A stretch of DNA of 64,000 bases from Pedobacter indicus. GTDB taxonomy: Bacteria > Bacteroidota > Bacteroidia > Sphingobacteriales > Sphingobacteriaceae. Below the pieces are notes generated by a model that saw nothing but the letters and a program-made list of their open reading frames with translations, did no database searches and was not told the DNA's origin. How positions within the stretch are numbered: position 1 is the first letter of the stretch; every line of letters begins with the position of its first letter. This document shows, piece after piece, positions 8,553 to 16,526 of this stretch. Both the position numbers and the translations under genes were made by a program. The stretch lies in the NCBI RefSeq assembly GCF_003449035.1, contig NZ_QRGB01000001.1:496001-560000 (forward strand), given 5' to 3'.

Positions 8553-9857
8553 ATGAATTTGATAAGAAAGATACCCATTATTTTAATGTTGATGCTCTTT
8601 TCAGTAGCAAGTTTTGCACAATCAAGTGCTGAGCTAAAAAAACAGCGTGAGCGTTTGGATCGTGAAATTAGCCTTCTTAATGAAAGTTTAAAAAAGACAT
8701 CAAGCGACAAAGCACTGACGCTGAAGCAAGTGAACGCATTAAACACCCAAATCCAACTCCGCGAACGCAAGATCAGCACCATCAGCTCGGAAGTAAGATT
8801 AATAGAGCGGCAAATCCAAGATAATACACAAGAAATCAAGAAATTAGAGGAGCAGTTAGAAAAGCTAAAAAAAGATTATGCAAGCATGATTCGCTTTGCG
8901 TTCCGCAATAAGAATGGGTATAACAAGATGATGTTCATCTTTGCCTCTAGTGACTTCAATCAGGCTTTTAAACGAGTTAAATATCTTCAACAGTTTAGTG
9001 AATCGAGAAAAAACCAGGCAAAAGAGATTGAAGAGACACAAGCTACTATCAAACGGAAAATAGAAGAACTAGCAGCTGCCAAAAAGGAGCAGTCGGCACT
9101 CTTGGCGGTTCAGGAATCTGAGCGAAATACACTGAGTGATCAGAAGAGCGAGAAATCAAAAGTTGTCAGCACCTTTGCTGGTCAGGAAAAACAATACAAG
9201 CAAGAGATATCAAAAAAGCAACAAGAATCTCAACGATTGGCTCGTGCTATCCAGGCAGCGATCAGACGTGAAATTGAAGCTGAAAGAAAACGTGCCGAAG
9301 AGGCAGCCAGACTCGCTGCAGCGAAAGAGGCAGCCAGAGCGAAAGCTGCCGGCGAAGCACCAAAACCTGCAGAACCGGAGAAGCCAGCTGCAGCGCCAAA
9401 AACTGCCTCTGGGGTTCTGTCAGCCACACCGGAAGCCGCAAAGCTATCAAATGAATTCATGGGCAATCGAGGAAAGTTACCATGGCCGGTAGCACAAGGA
9501 ACGATTACTCAAGGCTTTGGTATGCATACCTATGGCAAGGGGGTGAAAATGGAGAATAATGGTGTTAATATCAGAACCAACAGCGGGGCTGCTGTCCGGG
9601 CTATTTTTGACGGAGAAGTAACTAGTGTTGTTCAAATGATGGGAGCTGGTTATGCCATAATAATTCGTCACGGTAAATATTTTTCAGTTTATTCTAATCT
9701 TCGCTCAGTCTCCGTATCACGGGGTACAAAAGTTACCGTGAAACAGGCAATCGGTACAGCTGCTACGGATCCTGACGAAGGTACGACAGAAGTGCACTTT
9801 GAACTTTGGGAAGGTTCTGCACCTATAAATCCAACTCCTTGGCTTGCACGTTTCTAA
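8553..9857 (+). CDS. EnvC-like murein hydrolase activator (coiled coil + degenerate LytM/M23 domain)
   Basis: A 434-residue secreted protein with a signal peptide ending near SFAQ. Long coiled coils span roughly residues 25-250, an Ala/Pro-rich linker runs to about 300, and a C-terminal LytM (peptidase M23) domain follows. Zinc ligands expected in active LytM enzymes are missing: the usual HxGxD segment reads NNGVNI, the YxHL segment reads YSNL, and the final HxHFE reads EVHFE. This matches EnvC, which activates cell-wall amidases rather than cutting peptidoglycan itself. I start at the ATG at 8553; a TTG at 8544 would add three residues. A possible -7 element (TAACTTCG, one mismatch) lies at 8501. 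Confidence 0.9.
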   Translation: MNLIRKIPIILMLMLFSVASFAQSSAELKKQRERLDREISLLNESLKKTSSDKALTLKQVNALNTQIQLRERKISTISSEVRLIERQIQDNTQEIKKLEEQLEKLKKDYASMIRFAFRNKNGYNKMMFIFASSDFNQAFKRVKYLQQFSESRKNQAKEIEETQATIKRKIEELAAAKKEQSALLAVQESERNTLSDQKSEKSKVVSTFAGQEKQYKQEISKKQQESQRLARAIQAAIRREIEAERKRAEEAARLAAAKEAARAKAAGEAPKPAEPEKPAAAPKTASGVLSATPEAAKLSNEFMGNRGKLPWPVAQGTITQGFGMHTYGKGVKMENNGVNIRTNSGAAVRAIFDGEVTSVVQMMGAGYAIIIRHGKYFSVYSNLRSVSVSRGTKVTVKQAIGTAATDPDEGTTEVHFELWEGSAPINPTPWLARF

Positions 9858-9867
9858 ATAATAGTCG

Positions 9868-9875
9868 TATATTTG
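9868..9875 (+). promoter_or_regulatory. -7 element for tatA
   Basis: TATATTTG is a full match to TAnnTTTG and lies about 70 nt before the tatA ATG. It is directly followed by a small hairpin (GTTTCC/GGAAAC, 9875-9890), which may be the end signal of the upstream gene or the start of the tatA leader. Confidence 0.5.
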
Positions 9876-9946
9876 TTTCCTGTCGGAAACATTTTACTTG
9901 TTAACGACTGTTGAGTTTATTATTATATACTATTAAAAGTACACAA

Positions 9947-10144
9947 ATGATTAGTACAACTTTAGGATTTTTGGGCGGGCAAGAGTTAATTGTTATTGCC
10001 TTAGCACTATTGCTGCTATTTGGGGGAAGAAAAATCCCTGAACTTATGCGCGGCTTGGGAAAGGGAATTCGTGAGTTTAAGGATGCCCAAAATGATGACG
10101 CTACTTCTACTCCCAACGAAAAGGTAAAAGAAGAGCAAAAATAG
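9947..10144 (+). CDS. tatA: Sec-independent protein translocase subunit TatA/TatE
   Basis: A 65-residue single-span membrane protein of the twin-arginine translocation system, which exports folded proteins. One transmembrane helix (about residues 11-25, IVIALALLLLFGG) is followed by the hinge and the amphipathic helix KIPELMRGLGKGIREFKDA, then a short acidic, disordered tail. I start at ATG 9947 because MISTTLGFLGGQELIVI is the typical N-terminus; an in-frame TTG at 9911 would add 12 residues lacking family similarity. No tatC is in the window, so the partner is encoded elsewhere. Confidence 0.93.
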   Translation: MISTTLGFLGGQELIVIALALLLLFGGRKIPELMRGLGKGIREFKDAQNDDATSTPNEKVKEEQK

Positions 10145-10183
10145 TATCCCCATTCTAGAAAAATACTGAATTTTAGCGTTCAA

Positions 10184-10219
10184 CGTTCCACTTTAACGGT
10201 GGTGTGGAATGCTTTTTTG
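10184..10219 (+). terminator. intrinsic terminator after tatA
   Basis: Stem CGTTCCAC (10184-10191) pairs with GTGGAATG (10204-10211), including one G-T pair, with a 12-nt loop, and is followed by a C and six T residues. It separates tatA from the lytic transglycosylase gene. Confidence 0.75.
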
Positions 10220-10276
10220 TATTTAGACAATAAAATAGATAAGGTGATCGTTTTTAAATAAAAACCGATAATCAAT

Positions 10277-11719
10277 ATGCTATTAAAGCGCACCTCATTA
10301 ATAGGACTAGCGTTACTAATTTTTTGTAATGGTATAGCCTATAGTGATTCGATTCGCAGAACGAATAAGACGAATAATATAGATTCAACTCGAGTAGCCT
10401 TTGCAGAGTCAAGCAAGGTAGCCCCCATCAAGACTACGAACATTCCTCAGTTGTCTCAAAACGAGAAACGACTGGCCTCTGAGCCCATCAATGATTTGTT
10501 AGAAATCCAGCATTCACCGTTTCGACAATTGATGGAAGCCAACCATAATGATTTTGTTGAATCTTACATCAACAAATATGCCAGCAGAAGTTATACTTCA
10601 CATTTATCAGAGATGAAGGGTCTAGCCTCCTACTATTTTCCTATTTTCGAAAAAATATTCCGTGAAGTTGGTATACCATCTGATATAAAATATTTATCAG
10701 TCATCGAATCGTCGCTAAACCCGCACGCCGTTTCCCGTGTAGGGGCGACTGGTCCGTGGCAATTCATGTACGCAACGGCCAAAGGTTACGGACTGCAAAT
10801 CAATTCTTATGTAGATGAGCGAAAAGACCCCATCGAAGCAACCTATGCCGCGGCCAACTATTTAAAAGAGGCATACGATATCTATGGAGACTGGTTTTTG
10901 GCTATCGCTTCTTATAACTGTGGAATGGGCAACGTCAATAGAGCAATACGTCGAAGTGGGAAATCATCACCTAGTTTTTGGGATATTAGACCCTATTTAC
11001 CGGGTGAAACCAAGAACTATATCCCTTCTTTCATTGCGATCAGCCACGTTTTGGGAAACCCGGATCGATATCCTGTAGAGCCATCATATGCCGACTTTCC
11101 TGAAGCGATCGATGTAATCATGGTCAGCCGTAACATTTCGTTAGCTTCGGTTGCTAAAACACTCGGACTTAGCACCGAATATTTATCTACGCTGAACCCG
11201 TCTTATAGGAAAAAGGTAATCAACGGTACTAAAATCAACCCAGGTCGTCTTGTTGTTCCAAAAGTCGCAAAGAACGATTACGCCAAATTATATAAATTCC
11301 TCGAAGGGCATATACAAGGGCAAAAAATGATGCTGGCGGCGAATGGCAACAGCGGCAATGTAAAAAGTACGCAATCTAAGTATCACCGGGTACGAAAAGG
11401 AGAGGATGTCAACGAAATAGCATTACATTATAATGTAAAAGCGCGAGATCTGCTCGCGTGGAATCATTTAAAAGAAGGTGCTAATATCGAAGGAAGAAAT
11501 CTGTTGGTTACAGCTCCAGTAACAGAGAAAAAAAGCACGCAAGAAATCAAAACAAATCGCAGTAATTACTATATAGCGTACAAAGTAAAAAACGGTGATA
11601 CGTTAGATACAATTGCCAAACAATTTAAAGGCTCGAGTGTGTCTTCTTTAAAAGCTATGAATGGTTTGACAAGTAATATAGTCGAACCGGGTATGACTTT
11701 AAAGATTATGCAGGACTAG
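10277..11719 (+). CDS. membrane-bound lytic murein transglycosylase D-like protein with two LysM domains
   Basis: A 480-residue exported peptidoglycan-cleaving enzyme. A signal peptide occupies about residues 1-24. The SLT (lysozyme-like) domain spans roughly 110-270 and contains the catalytic Glu in SVIESSLNPHA, the GATGPWQFM motif, and the AIASYNCGMGNV loop. Two LysM peptidoglycan-binding domains follow, near 365-410 (YHRVRKGEDVNEIALHYNV) and 430-478 (YKVKNGDTLDTIAKQF). The order resembles MltD. It forms 1,6-anhydro-muramyl ends during wall turnover. It sits just downstream of the EnvC-like gene and tatA, continuing the envelope theme. Confidence 0.93.
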   Translation: MLLKRTSLIGLALLIFCNGIAYSDSIRRTNKTNNIDSTRVAFAESSKVAPIKTTNIPQLSQNEKRLASEPINDLLEIQHSPFRQLMEANHNDFVESYINKYASRSYTSHLSEMKGLASYYFPIFEKIFREVGIPSDIKYLSVIESSLNPHAVSRVGATGPWQFMYATAKGYGLQINSYVDERKDPIEATYAAANYLKEAYDIYGDWFLAIASYNCGMGNVNRAIRRSGKSSPSFWDIRPYLPGETKNYIPSFIAISHVLGNPDRYPVEPSYADFPEAIDVIMVSRNISLASVAKTLGLSTEYLSTLNPSYRKKVINGTKINPGRLVVPKVAKNDYAKLYKFLEGHIQGQKMMLAANGNSGNVKSTQSKYHRVRKGEDVNEIALHYNVKARDLLAWNHLKEGANIEGRNLLVTAPVTEKKSTQEIKTNRSNYYIAYKVKNGDTLDTIAKQFKGSSVSSLKAMNGLTSNIVEPGMTLKIMQD

Positions 11720-11729
11720 CCCCTATCAG

Positions 11730-12236
11730 TTAGATCAGGTAGGCTCCTTCTTTCTTTTTATCATCAGAGAAAACAACTGATACATGCTCATTTAAAACAG
11801 TTGAGAGCTTCAGTCCGGCAAAATCACTTTCTATAGGGTAGCTATGATGGCTTCTGTCAACCATAACAGCTATTCGCATTTTTTTTAATGGTACATTCAA
11901 AAACACGCCTAATCCATATGCGAGTGTTCTCCCACTATTAAGAACATCATCAACAAGAATAACAACTTTATTTTTTGCCAGACCTACATCCTTATCTGTG
12001 TTTGCTTGTAATGATGTGCTGTCTTTATCTAAAGTGATTTTAATCAACTCGATTTTCTGCTTTGATATTTTGCTAAGCTCATCGATGATCTTAGACGCAA
12101 ATATATACCCTCTTTCGGCTATACCCGCGAAAACCAACTCCTTTTCATCCATCGAGTCTTCAAGGATTTGATAAGCAATACGAACAGTTCGCTGTGTCAT
12201 TTGCTGATAATCCAGTATCGTAATTTTCTTTGACAT
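11730..12236 (-). CDS. phosphoribosyltransferase family protein (PyrR-like)
   Basis: A 168-residue type I phosphoribosyltransferase. The PRPP loop VVILVDDVLNSGRTLAYGL is clear, and the N-terminal MSKKITILDYQQMTQRTVRIAYQILED resembles PyrR, the bifunctional uracil phosphoribosyltransferase/regulator. I start at the ATG at 12236. A longer frame from 12317 would run through the terminator of the upstream nlpC gene and adds an AT-rich hydrophobic stretch with no family match. No pyrimidine genes are adjacent, so substrate and any regulatory role are open. Confidence 0.87.
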   Translation of the reverse strand: MSKKITILDYQQMTQRTVRIAYQILEDSMDEKELVFAGIAERGYIFASKIIDELSKISKQKIELIKITLDKDSTSLQANTDKDVGLAKNKVVILVDDVLNSGRTLAYGLGVFLNVPLKKMRIAVMVDRSHHSYPIESDFAGLKLSTVLNEHVSVVFSDDKKKEGAYLI

Positions 12237-12287
12237 ATTAATCAGATTAAAAATAAAAGTAACTATTTTTCCAGTTATCAGGCAATC

Positions 12288-12323
12288 GAAAAAAACAAAA
12301 AACCGAATGGAAAACATTCGGTT
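12288..12323 (-). terminator. intrinsic terminator of the NlpC/P60 gene
   Basis: Perfect 9-bp stem AACCGAATG / CATTCGGTT (12301-12309 and 12315-12323) with a 5-nt loop. On the minus strand the stem is followed by a T-rich run. It ends the nlpC transcript before the phosphoribosyltransferase gene. Confidence 0.85.
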
Positions 12324-12352
12324 CGTTATTAGAATTTATATAGTTGATTAGG

Positions 12353-12919
12353 TTAGTCCAGTACACGCTCCTCCGCATCCATCGTCTCTGTAGCAGCGGT
12401 TAGCGCCCGACCGCCATTGAAATAGTAACGTTTCCAATAAGCATCGTCCAAGTCACTGATCATTACACCACGACTGGTAGAGGCATGTGCAAAACGATTA
12501 TCACCTATATACACGCCAACGTGAGTAATATTGCGACTACGGATTTTAAAAAAAACAAAGTCGCCCGGTTGTAGATTACTTTTACTTACCTTATCAACTT
12601 TAGAATAAATATTTCTAGAATTATAACCGATAGTCGTATTAAAAACTTGCTCATACAATTCAGCTGCAAACTTCGAGCAGTCAATTCCTTTCTTTGTCGT
12701 TCCGCCCAAGCGATAGGGTGTTCCAATCCACTCATAGATAAATTGATACATTTTTGTATTCGCTGTCGATGCGGCAGCTACCCCCATAATCTGGGAAAAA
12801 TATTCTTTAGCTAAATTGTCGGGATCGTTAGAGGGGTTTTGAGAGGAGGGTTGCTCTTGTGCATTAACGCCGGAAGCTATGCTCGCAAGGAGCAATACTG
12901 CACATACCGTTTTTTTCAT
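12353..12919 (-). CDS. NlpC/P60 family cell-wall endopeptidase
   Basis: A 188-residue exported cysteine peptidase that cuts peptide stems of peptidoglycan. A signal peptide spans residues 1-20 (ending VNAQ). The NlpC/P60 domain begins near residue 62 (YEWIGTPYRLGGTTKKGIDCSKF), with the catalytic Cys in GIDCSKF and the His in ITHVGVYIGDNRFAHAS. The polar third residue falls in the following strand (SDLD region). It has its own promoter (12986-13017) and terminator, so it is monocistronic. The length is typical for a single-domain Spr/MepS-like hydrolase. Confidence 0.93.
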   Translation of the reverse strand: MKKTVCAVLLLASIASGVNAQEQPSSQNPSNDPDNLAKEYFSQIMGVAAASTANTKMYQFIYEWIGTPYRLGGTTKKGIDCSKFAAELYEQVFNTTIGYNSRNIYSKVDKVSKSNLQPGDFVFFKIRSRNITHVGVYIGDNRFAHASTSRGVMISDLDDAYWKRYYFNGGRALTAATETMDAEERVLD

Positions 12920-12985
12920 ATCATCAAACTGAATAAAAATTTTAATAAACTAAATTTATTTTACTGTTTGTTTATAGATCTAAAG

Positions 12986-13017
12986 CAAATCTAAATTAAA
13001 ACCCTATTTACTCCAAG
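12986..13017 (-). promoter_or_regulatory. promoter of the NlpC/P60 gene
   Basis: On the minus strand, TAGATTTG (12986-12993) is a full -7 match. CTTG (13014-13017), one mismatch from TTTG, lies 20 nt upstream. The predicted leader is about 60 nt. Confidence 0.55.
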
Positions 13018-13106
13018 CTTTTTTAATTTTTTTTTCACTTTTCTATACATTATGTACCAAATACTATACACAACTTAAAATTAAGGTTGCATATTATCAT
13101 AATTCA

Positions 13107-13135
13107 AATCAATTGATTAGATTTGCGTACCGCAA
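13107..13135 (+). promoter_or_regulatory. pdhA promoter with two overlapping palindromes
   Basis: TAGATTTG (13118-13125) is a -7 element 35 nt before the pdhA ATG. A perfect 12-bp palindrome AATCAATTGATT (13107-13118) lies in the spacer. TTGCGTACCGCAA (13123-13135, 5-bp arms) covers the expected transcription start. Such placement is typical of operators, but no regulator is identified. The rest of the 240-nt gap 12920-13159 is AT-rich with no gene. Confidence 0.5.
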
Positions 13136-13159
13136 TTTATATACTATTAATACGTAAAA

Positions 13160-14155
13160 ATGAGTTCAATAGCGATTACAAAAGAAACCTATTTAGAGTG
13201 GTATAAATCTATGCTGCTCATGCGTAAGTTTGAAGAAAAGACTGGTCAGTTATATGGTCAGCAAAAAATAAGAGGCTTCTGCCATCTTAACATTGGACAA
13301 GAGGCTGTAGTTGCAGGAACCATGTCTGTAATCAAAGCAGAAGACTCGATGATTACTGCATACCGTGACCATGCACATGCGATAGCTAAAGGCATGAGCC
13401 CTAATGAAGCCATGGCTGAAATGTATGGGAAGATAACAGGTTGCTCAAAAGGTAAAGGTGGCTCCATGCACTTCTTTAGTAAGGAACATAAATTTATGGG
13501 GGGTCACGGGATCGTTGGGGGACAAATACCCCTAGGGGCAGGGATCGCTTTTGCAGAAAAGTTCAACGGAACAGATAATGTTTGTGTCTGTTATATGGGT
13601 GATGGTGCAGTTCGGCAAGGTGCATTTAACGAGACATTTAACATGGCAATGCTTTGGAAATTGCCTGTGGTTTTTGTTTGTGAGAACAACGGTTATGCCA
13701 TGGGAACTTCACTGAAAAGAACGACCAACCAAGTTGACATCTACAAGATGGGTTTTGCTTATGACATGCCAAGTGCACCTGTTGATGGTATGGATGTAGT
13801 AGCAGTCCACAATGCGATGGATGAAGCGGTAGCACGCGCAAGAAAAGGCGATGGACCGACATTCCTTGAGATCCGTACGTACCGCTACAAGGGTCACTCG
13901 ATGTCAGATCCAGCTAAGTATCGGACAAAAGAAGAACTAGAGTCTTACAAAGGAAAAGACCCTATTATTTCTGTAAAAAACACGATCACCAAGAAAAAAT
14001 ATGCTGATGATAAGTGGTTTGATGAAGTAGACGCCGAAGTGAAACAAATCGTAGCTGAAGCTGTTAAGTTTGCAGAAGATTCTCCATTTCCTGAAGTTGA
14101 TGAGTTATATAAAGACGTTTATGCTCAGGAGGATTATCCGTTCATACATAACTAA
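13160..14155 (+). CDS. pdhA: pyruvate dehydrogenase E1 component, alpha subunit
   Basis: A 331-residue thiamine-diphosphate-dependent E1-alpha subunit that decarboxylates pyruvate and passes the acetyl unit to E2. The ThDP/Mg-binding motif runs from GDG (147-149) to ENN (175-177). The phosphorylation-loop-like region YRYKGHSMSDPAKYR lies near residue 235. Length and sequence fit the alpha2beta2-type E1, which needs a separate beta subunit. The next gene is E2, 44 nt downstream, not E1-beta, so pdhB must be elsewhere in the genome. The promoter region carries two palindromes. Confidence 0.95.
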   Translation: MSSIAITKETYLEWYKSMLLMRKFEEKTGQLYGQQKIRGFCHLNIGQEAVVAGTMSVIKAEDSMITAYRDHAHAIAKGMSPNEAMAEMYGKITGCSKGKGGSMHFFSKEHKFMGGHGIVGGQIPLGAGIAFAEKFNGTDNVCVCYMGDGAVRQGAFNETFNMAMLWKLPVVFVCENNGYAMGTSLKRTTNQVDIYKMGFAYDMPSAPVDGMDVVAVHNAMDEAVARARKGDGPTFLEIRTYRYKGHSMSDPAKYRTKEELESYKGKDPIISVKNTITKKKYADDKWFDEVDAEVKQIVAEAVKFAEDSPFPEVDELYKDVYAQEDYPFIHN

Positions 14156-14199
14156 ACTAACATTTTAACAGATTTTTAACGAAACTCAAACAAATAAGA

Positions 14200-15918
14200 A
14201 TGGCTGAAGTAGTTCGAATGCCTAAAATGAGTGATACCATGGAGGAAGGGGTAATCGCTAAATGGCATAAAAAAGTTGGTGATAAAGTAAGCTCCGGAGA
14301 TGTAATAGCCGAAGTAGAAACCGACAAAGCAACGATGGATTTTGAATCTTACCAAGACGGCACCTTGTTGTACATTGGGCCGAAAGAAGGAGAGGCAGTT
14401 CCTATTAATGCGGTAATTGCTGTCTTAGGTGAAGAGGGAGAAGATTACAAAGCTCTTTTAGAAGAAGAAGGTGCTGACTCTGGAGAAAATAAATCTGAAA
14501 GCGATTCTAACTCAAAAGAGCAAGAAAGCAAAAAGGAGAAAAAAGAAGAGGGATCTGACGCAGGGTCTAGTGAAGAAAAAAAGGAATCCAGTGCTGAAGA
14601 CAGTAACGTTACAGCAGAAGATTTAGGTGTTACAGTCATCACGATGCCTTTATTAAGTGATACGATGACGGAAGGGGTTATCGCTGAGTGGAATTTCAAA
14701 GTTGGAGATGAAATCAAAAGCGACGATGCTATTGCTGATGTTGAAACCGATAAAGCGACAATGGAGGTAACCGCATATGCCGAAGGAACTTTGCTATACG
14801 TCGGACTTGAAAAAGGCGAAGCAGCCAAAGTAAATGATATTATAGCAATCGTAGGGCCGAAGGGAACGGATATTACACCTTTACTGAATCAACCAAAATC
14901 TACGGAGGGTACAGAGAAAAAAGCAGACAATAAGCAAACTTCTGACAATAAAGAAGACTCTAAGTCTGACTCGACAGCTAGTGCTGCCGCGCCTACAGAC
15001 GATACAGATTCTTCAGACGGACGCATTAAAGCGTCTCCTCTGGCAAGAAAAATGGCAAAAGAAAAAGGCATTGACCTTAAAGATGTCAAAGGATCGGCAG
15101 ATGGTGGGAGAATCGTCAAAAGAGATATCGAAGAGTTTGACCCCAAGGCAGCCAAAGCCTCATCGGCTCCTGCATCTGCCTCCAAAGAAGAAGCTGCAGG
15201 CGAAAAAACAATCAATATCCCTCAATATATAGGGGAAGAAAGTTATACAGAAAGACCGGTAACGCAAATGAGAAAAACTATTGCGAGACGTCTTTCTGAA
15301 AGTAAATTTAACGCTCCGCACTTCTATCTGACAATGAAGATTGACATGGATAGTGCAATGTCTGCAAGAGCTAAAATTAACGAAGTAGCTCCTGTAAAAG
15401 TTTCTTTTAATGACTTAGTCGTTAAAGCTGTAGCCGTGGCATTGAAGCAACATCCGGGTATAAACGCATCATGGCAAGGAGATAAAATCAGATATAGTGA
15501 GCATGTTAATATTGGTGTAGCAATCGCTGTGGATGAAGGCTTGTTAGTCCCAGTCGTTCGTTTCGCGGACGGAAAGTCACTTTCTCATATTTCAGCTGAA
15601 GTGAAAGACTTTGCACAGAAGGCAAAGGCGAAAAAGCTTCAACCGGCAGATTGGGAAGGCTCAACCTTCACCGTGTCTAATTTAGGCATGTTTGGAATCG
15701 ATGAATTTACGGCAATCATAAACTCACCGGATGCGTGTATTCTTGCGGTAGGCGGTATACAACAGGTTCCTGTAGTGAAAAATGGGTCTATTGTTCCAGG
15801 TAACATCATGAAGGTTACATTGAGTTGTGACCATCGTGTGGTTGACGGGGCGACTGGTGCTGCATTTTTACAAACACTGAAAAACTTACTGGAAGAACCC
15901 GTTCGTCTATTGGTTTAG
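14200..15918 (+). CDS. pdhC: pyruvate dehydrogenase E2 component (dihydrolipoamide acetyltransferase), two lipoyl domains
   Basis: A 572-residue core of the pyruvate dehydrogenase complex; transfers acetyl from lipoyl-lysine to CoA. Two lipoyl domains carry ETDKAT motifs with lipoyl lysines at K43 and K185. They are joined by long Ser/Glu/Lys-rich flexible linkers. A peripheral-subunit-binding domain (ASPLARKMAKEKGIDLKDV, about 275-310) and the catalytic CAT domain (about 345-572) follow, with the active site DHRVVDG (H545, D549). The start is the ATG 44 nt after pdhA. The E3 (lipoamide dehydrogenase) gene is not nearby. Confidence 0.96.
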   Translation: MAEVVRMPKMSDTMEEGVIAKWHKKVGDKVSSGDVIAEVETDKATMDFESYQDGTLLYIGPKEGEAVPINAVIAVLGEEGEDYKALLEEEGADSGENKSESDSNSKEQESKKEKKEEGSDAGSSEEKKESSAEDSNVTAEDLGVTVITMPLLSDTMTEGVIAEWNFKVGDEIKSDDAIADVETDKATMEVTAYAEGTLLYVGLEKGEAAKVNDIIAIVGPKGTDITPLLNQPKSTEGTEKKADNKQTSDNKEDSKSDSTASAAAPTDDTDSSDGRIKASPLARKMAKEKGIDLKDVKGSADGGRIVKRDIEEFDPKAAKASSAPASASKEEAAGEKTINIPQYIGEESYTERPVTQMRKTIARRLSESKFNAPHFYLTMKIDMDSAMSARAKINEVAPVKVSFNDLVVKAVAVALKQHPGINASWQGDKIRYSEHVNIGVAIAVDEGLLVPVVRFADGKSLSHISAEVKDFAQKAKAKKLQPADWEGSTFTVSNLGMFGIDEFTAIINSPDACILAVGGIQQVPVVKNGSIVPGNIMKVTLSCDHRVVDGATGAAFLQTLKNLLEEPVRLLV

Positions 15919-15942
15919 TAATTTTTTTCAATTCGGATATAG

Positions 15943-15977
15943 AAAAGGGATACTTGATAAGAAAAAGTATCCCTTTT
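15943..15977. terminator. bidirectional intrinsic terminator between pdhC and the LMW phosphatase gene
   Basis: Perfect 13-bp stem (15943-15955 with 15965-15977) with a 9-nt loop. An A-run before and a T-run after the stem let it act on both strands, between convergent genes. Confidence 0.9.
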
Positions 15978-15981
15978 TATA

Positions 15982-16455
15982 TTAATGCTTGTATTTTGCT
16001 TTTTTTGATCCAGATAGAACTCTGAGCCCCGTAATCAAATTCTGTGATTGATCATAAATTTGATTGAAAACTGATTCGAACAACGAATCATCCCAATAAG
16101 GATCTTGCACGCAGGCATCACCCCCCAGAAAAAGCCTCACTTTCGCTCGCTGTTCGTCATTTTCCGTTAATTTGAGCACATCTTCGTAGTTTTGACGATC
16201 CATTACTAAAATATGGTCAAAACGTTCAAAATCTTCTTTCTGAATTTGACGTGCTCTCTGATGAGATATGTCAATATTATTCTTCTTAGCTATTGCTATA
16301 GCTCTTTTATCCGGCATATTACCGATATGCCAGTTTCCCGTTCCTGCAGAATCTATTTCCCAATCCAAACCAGCCTCACCAACTAAATGTTCTAAACATC
16401 CGTGACCGAGCGGCGACCTACAAATATTCCCTAAACAAACCACTAAAATGCGCAT
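15982..16455 (-). CDS. low-molecular-weight protein tyrosine phosphatase
   Basis: A 157-residue cysteine phosphatase. The P-loop CLGNICRSP at the N-terminus holds the nucleophile C7, with C12 and R13. The general-acid loop QDPYWDD lies near residues 123-129. LMW-PTPs dephosphorylate tyrosine kinases of capsule export in many bacteria, and some family members act on arginine phosphate. No kinase is adjacent, so the substrate is unknown. A -7-like element (minus-strand TATATTTG, 16461-16468) precedes the start. It converges with pdhC at a shared terminator. Confidence 0.93.
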   Translation of the reverse strand: MRILVVCLGNICRSPLGHGCLEHLVGEAGLDWEIDSAGTGNWHIGNMPDKRAIAIAKKNNIDISHQRARQIQKEDFERFDHILVMDRQNYEDVLKLTENDEQRAKVRLFLGGDACVQDPYWDDSLFESVFNQIYDQSQNLITGLRVLSGSKKAKYKH

Positions 16456-16460
16456 AGGTT

Positions 16461-16468
16461 CAAATATA
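16461..16468 (-). promoter_or_regulatory. -7 element of the LMW phosphatase gene
   Basis: Minus-strand TATATTTG lies 6 nt before the start codon at 16455, implying an almost leaderless transcript. A -33 match is not obvious. Confidence 0.45.
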
Positions 16469-16526
16469 GAAAAGCTGACTTATTAAAAAAAATTACGATC
16501 TTGCTCTTGAAAACAAATACTATATC

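Noticed and set aside
9230-9466. Minus-strand open frame within the EnvC-like gene
   Set aside because: An antisense product of the Ala/Lys/Glu-rich coiled-coil and linker codons, not a gene.
12237-12317. N-terminal extension of the phosphoribosyltransferase to an ATG at 12317
   Set aside because: It runs through the clear terminator of the upstream gene and encodes a hydrophobic AT-rich stretch unlike the family; ATG 12236 gives the expected N-terminus.
14445-14828. Minus-strand open frame of 127 codons within pdhC
   Set aside because: It is antisense to the lipoyl domains and linker, Ser-rich by composition, and has no family features.
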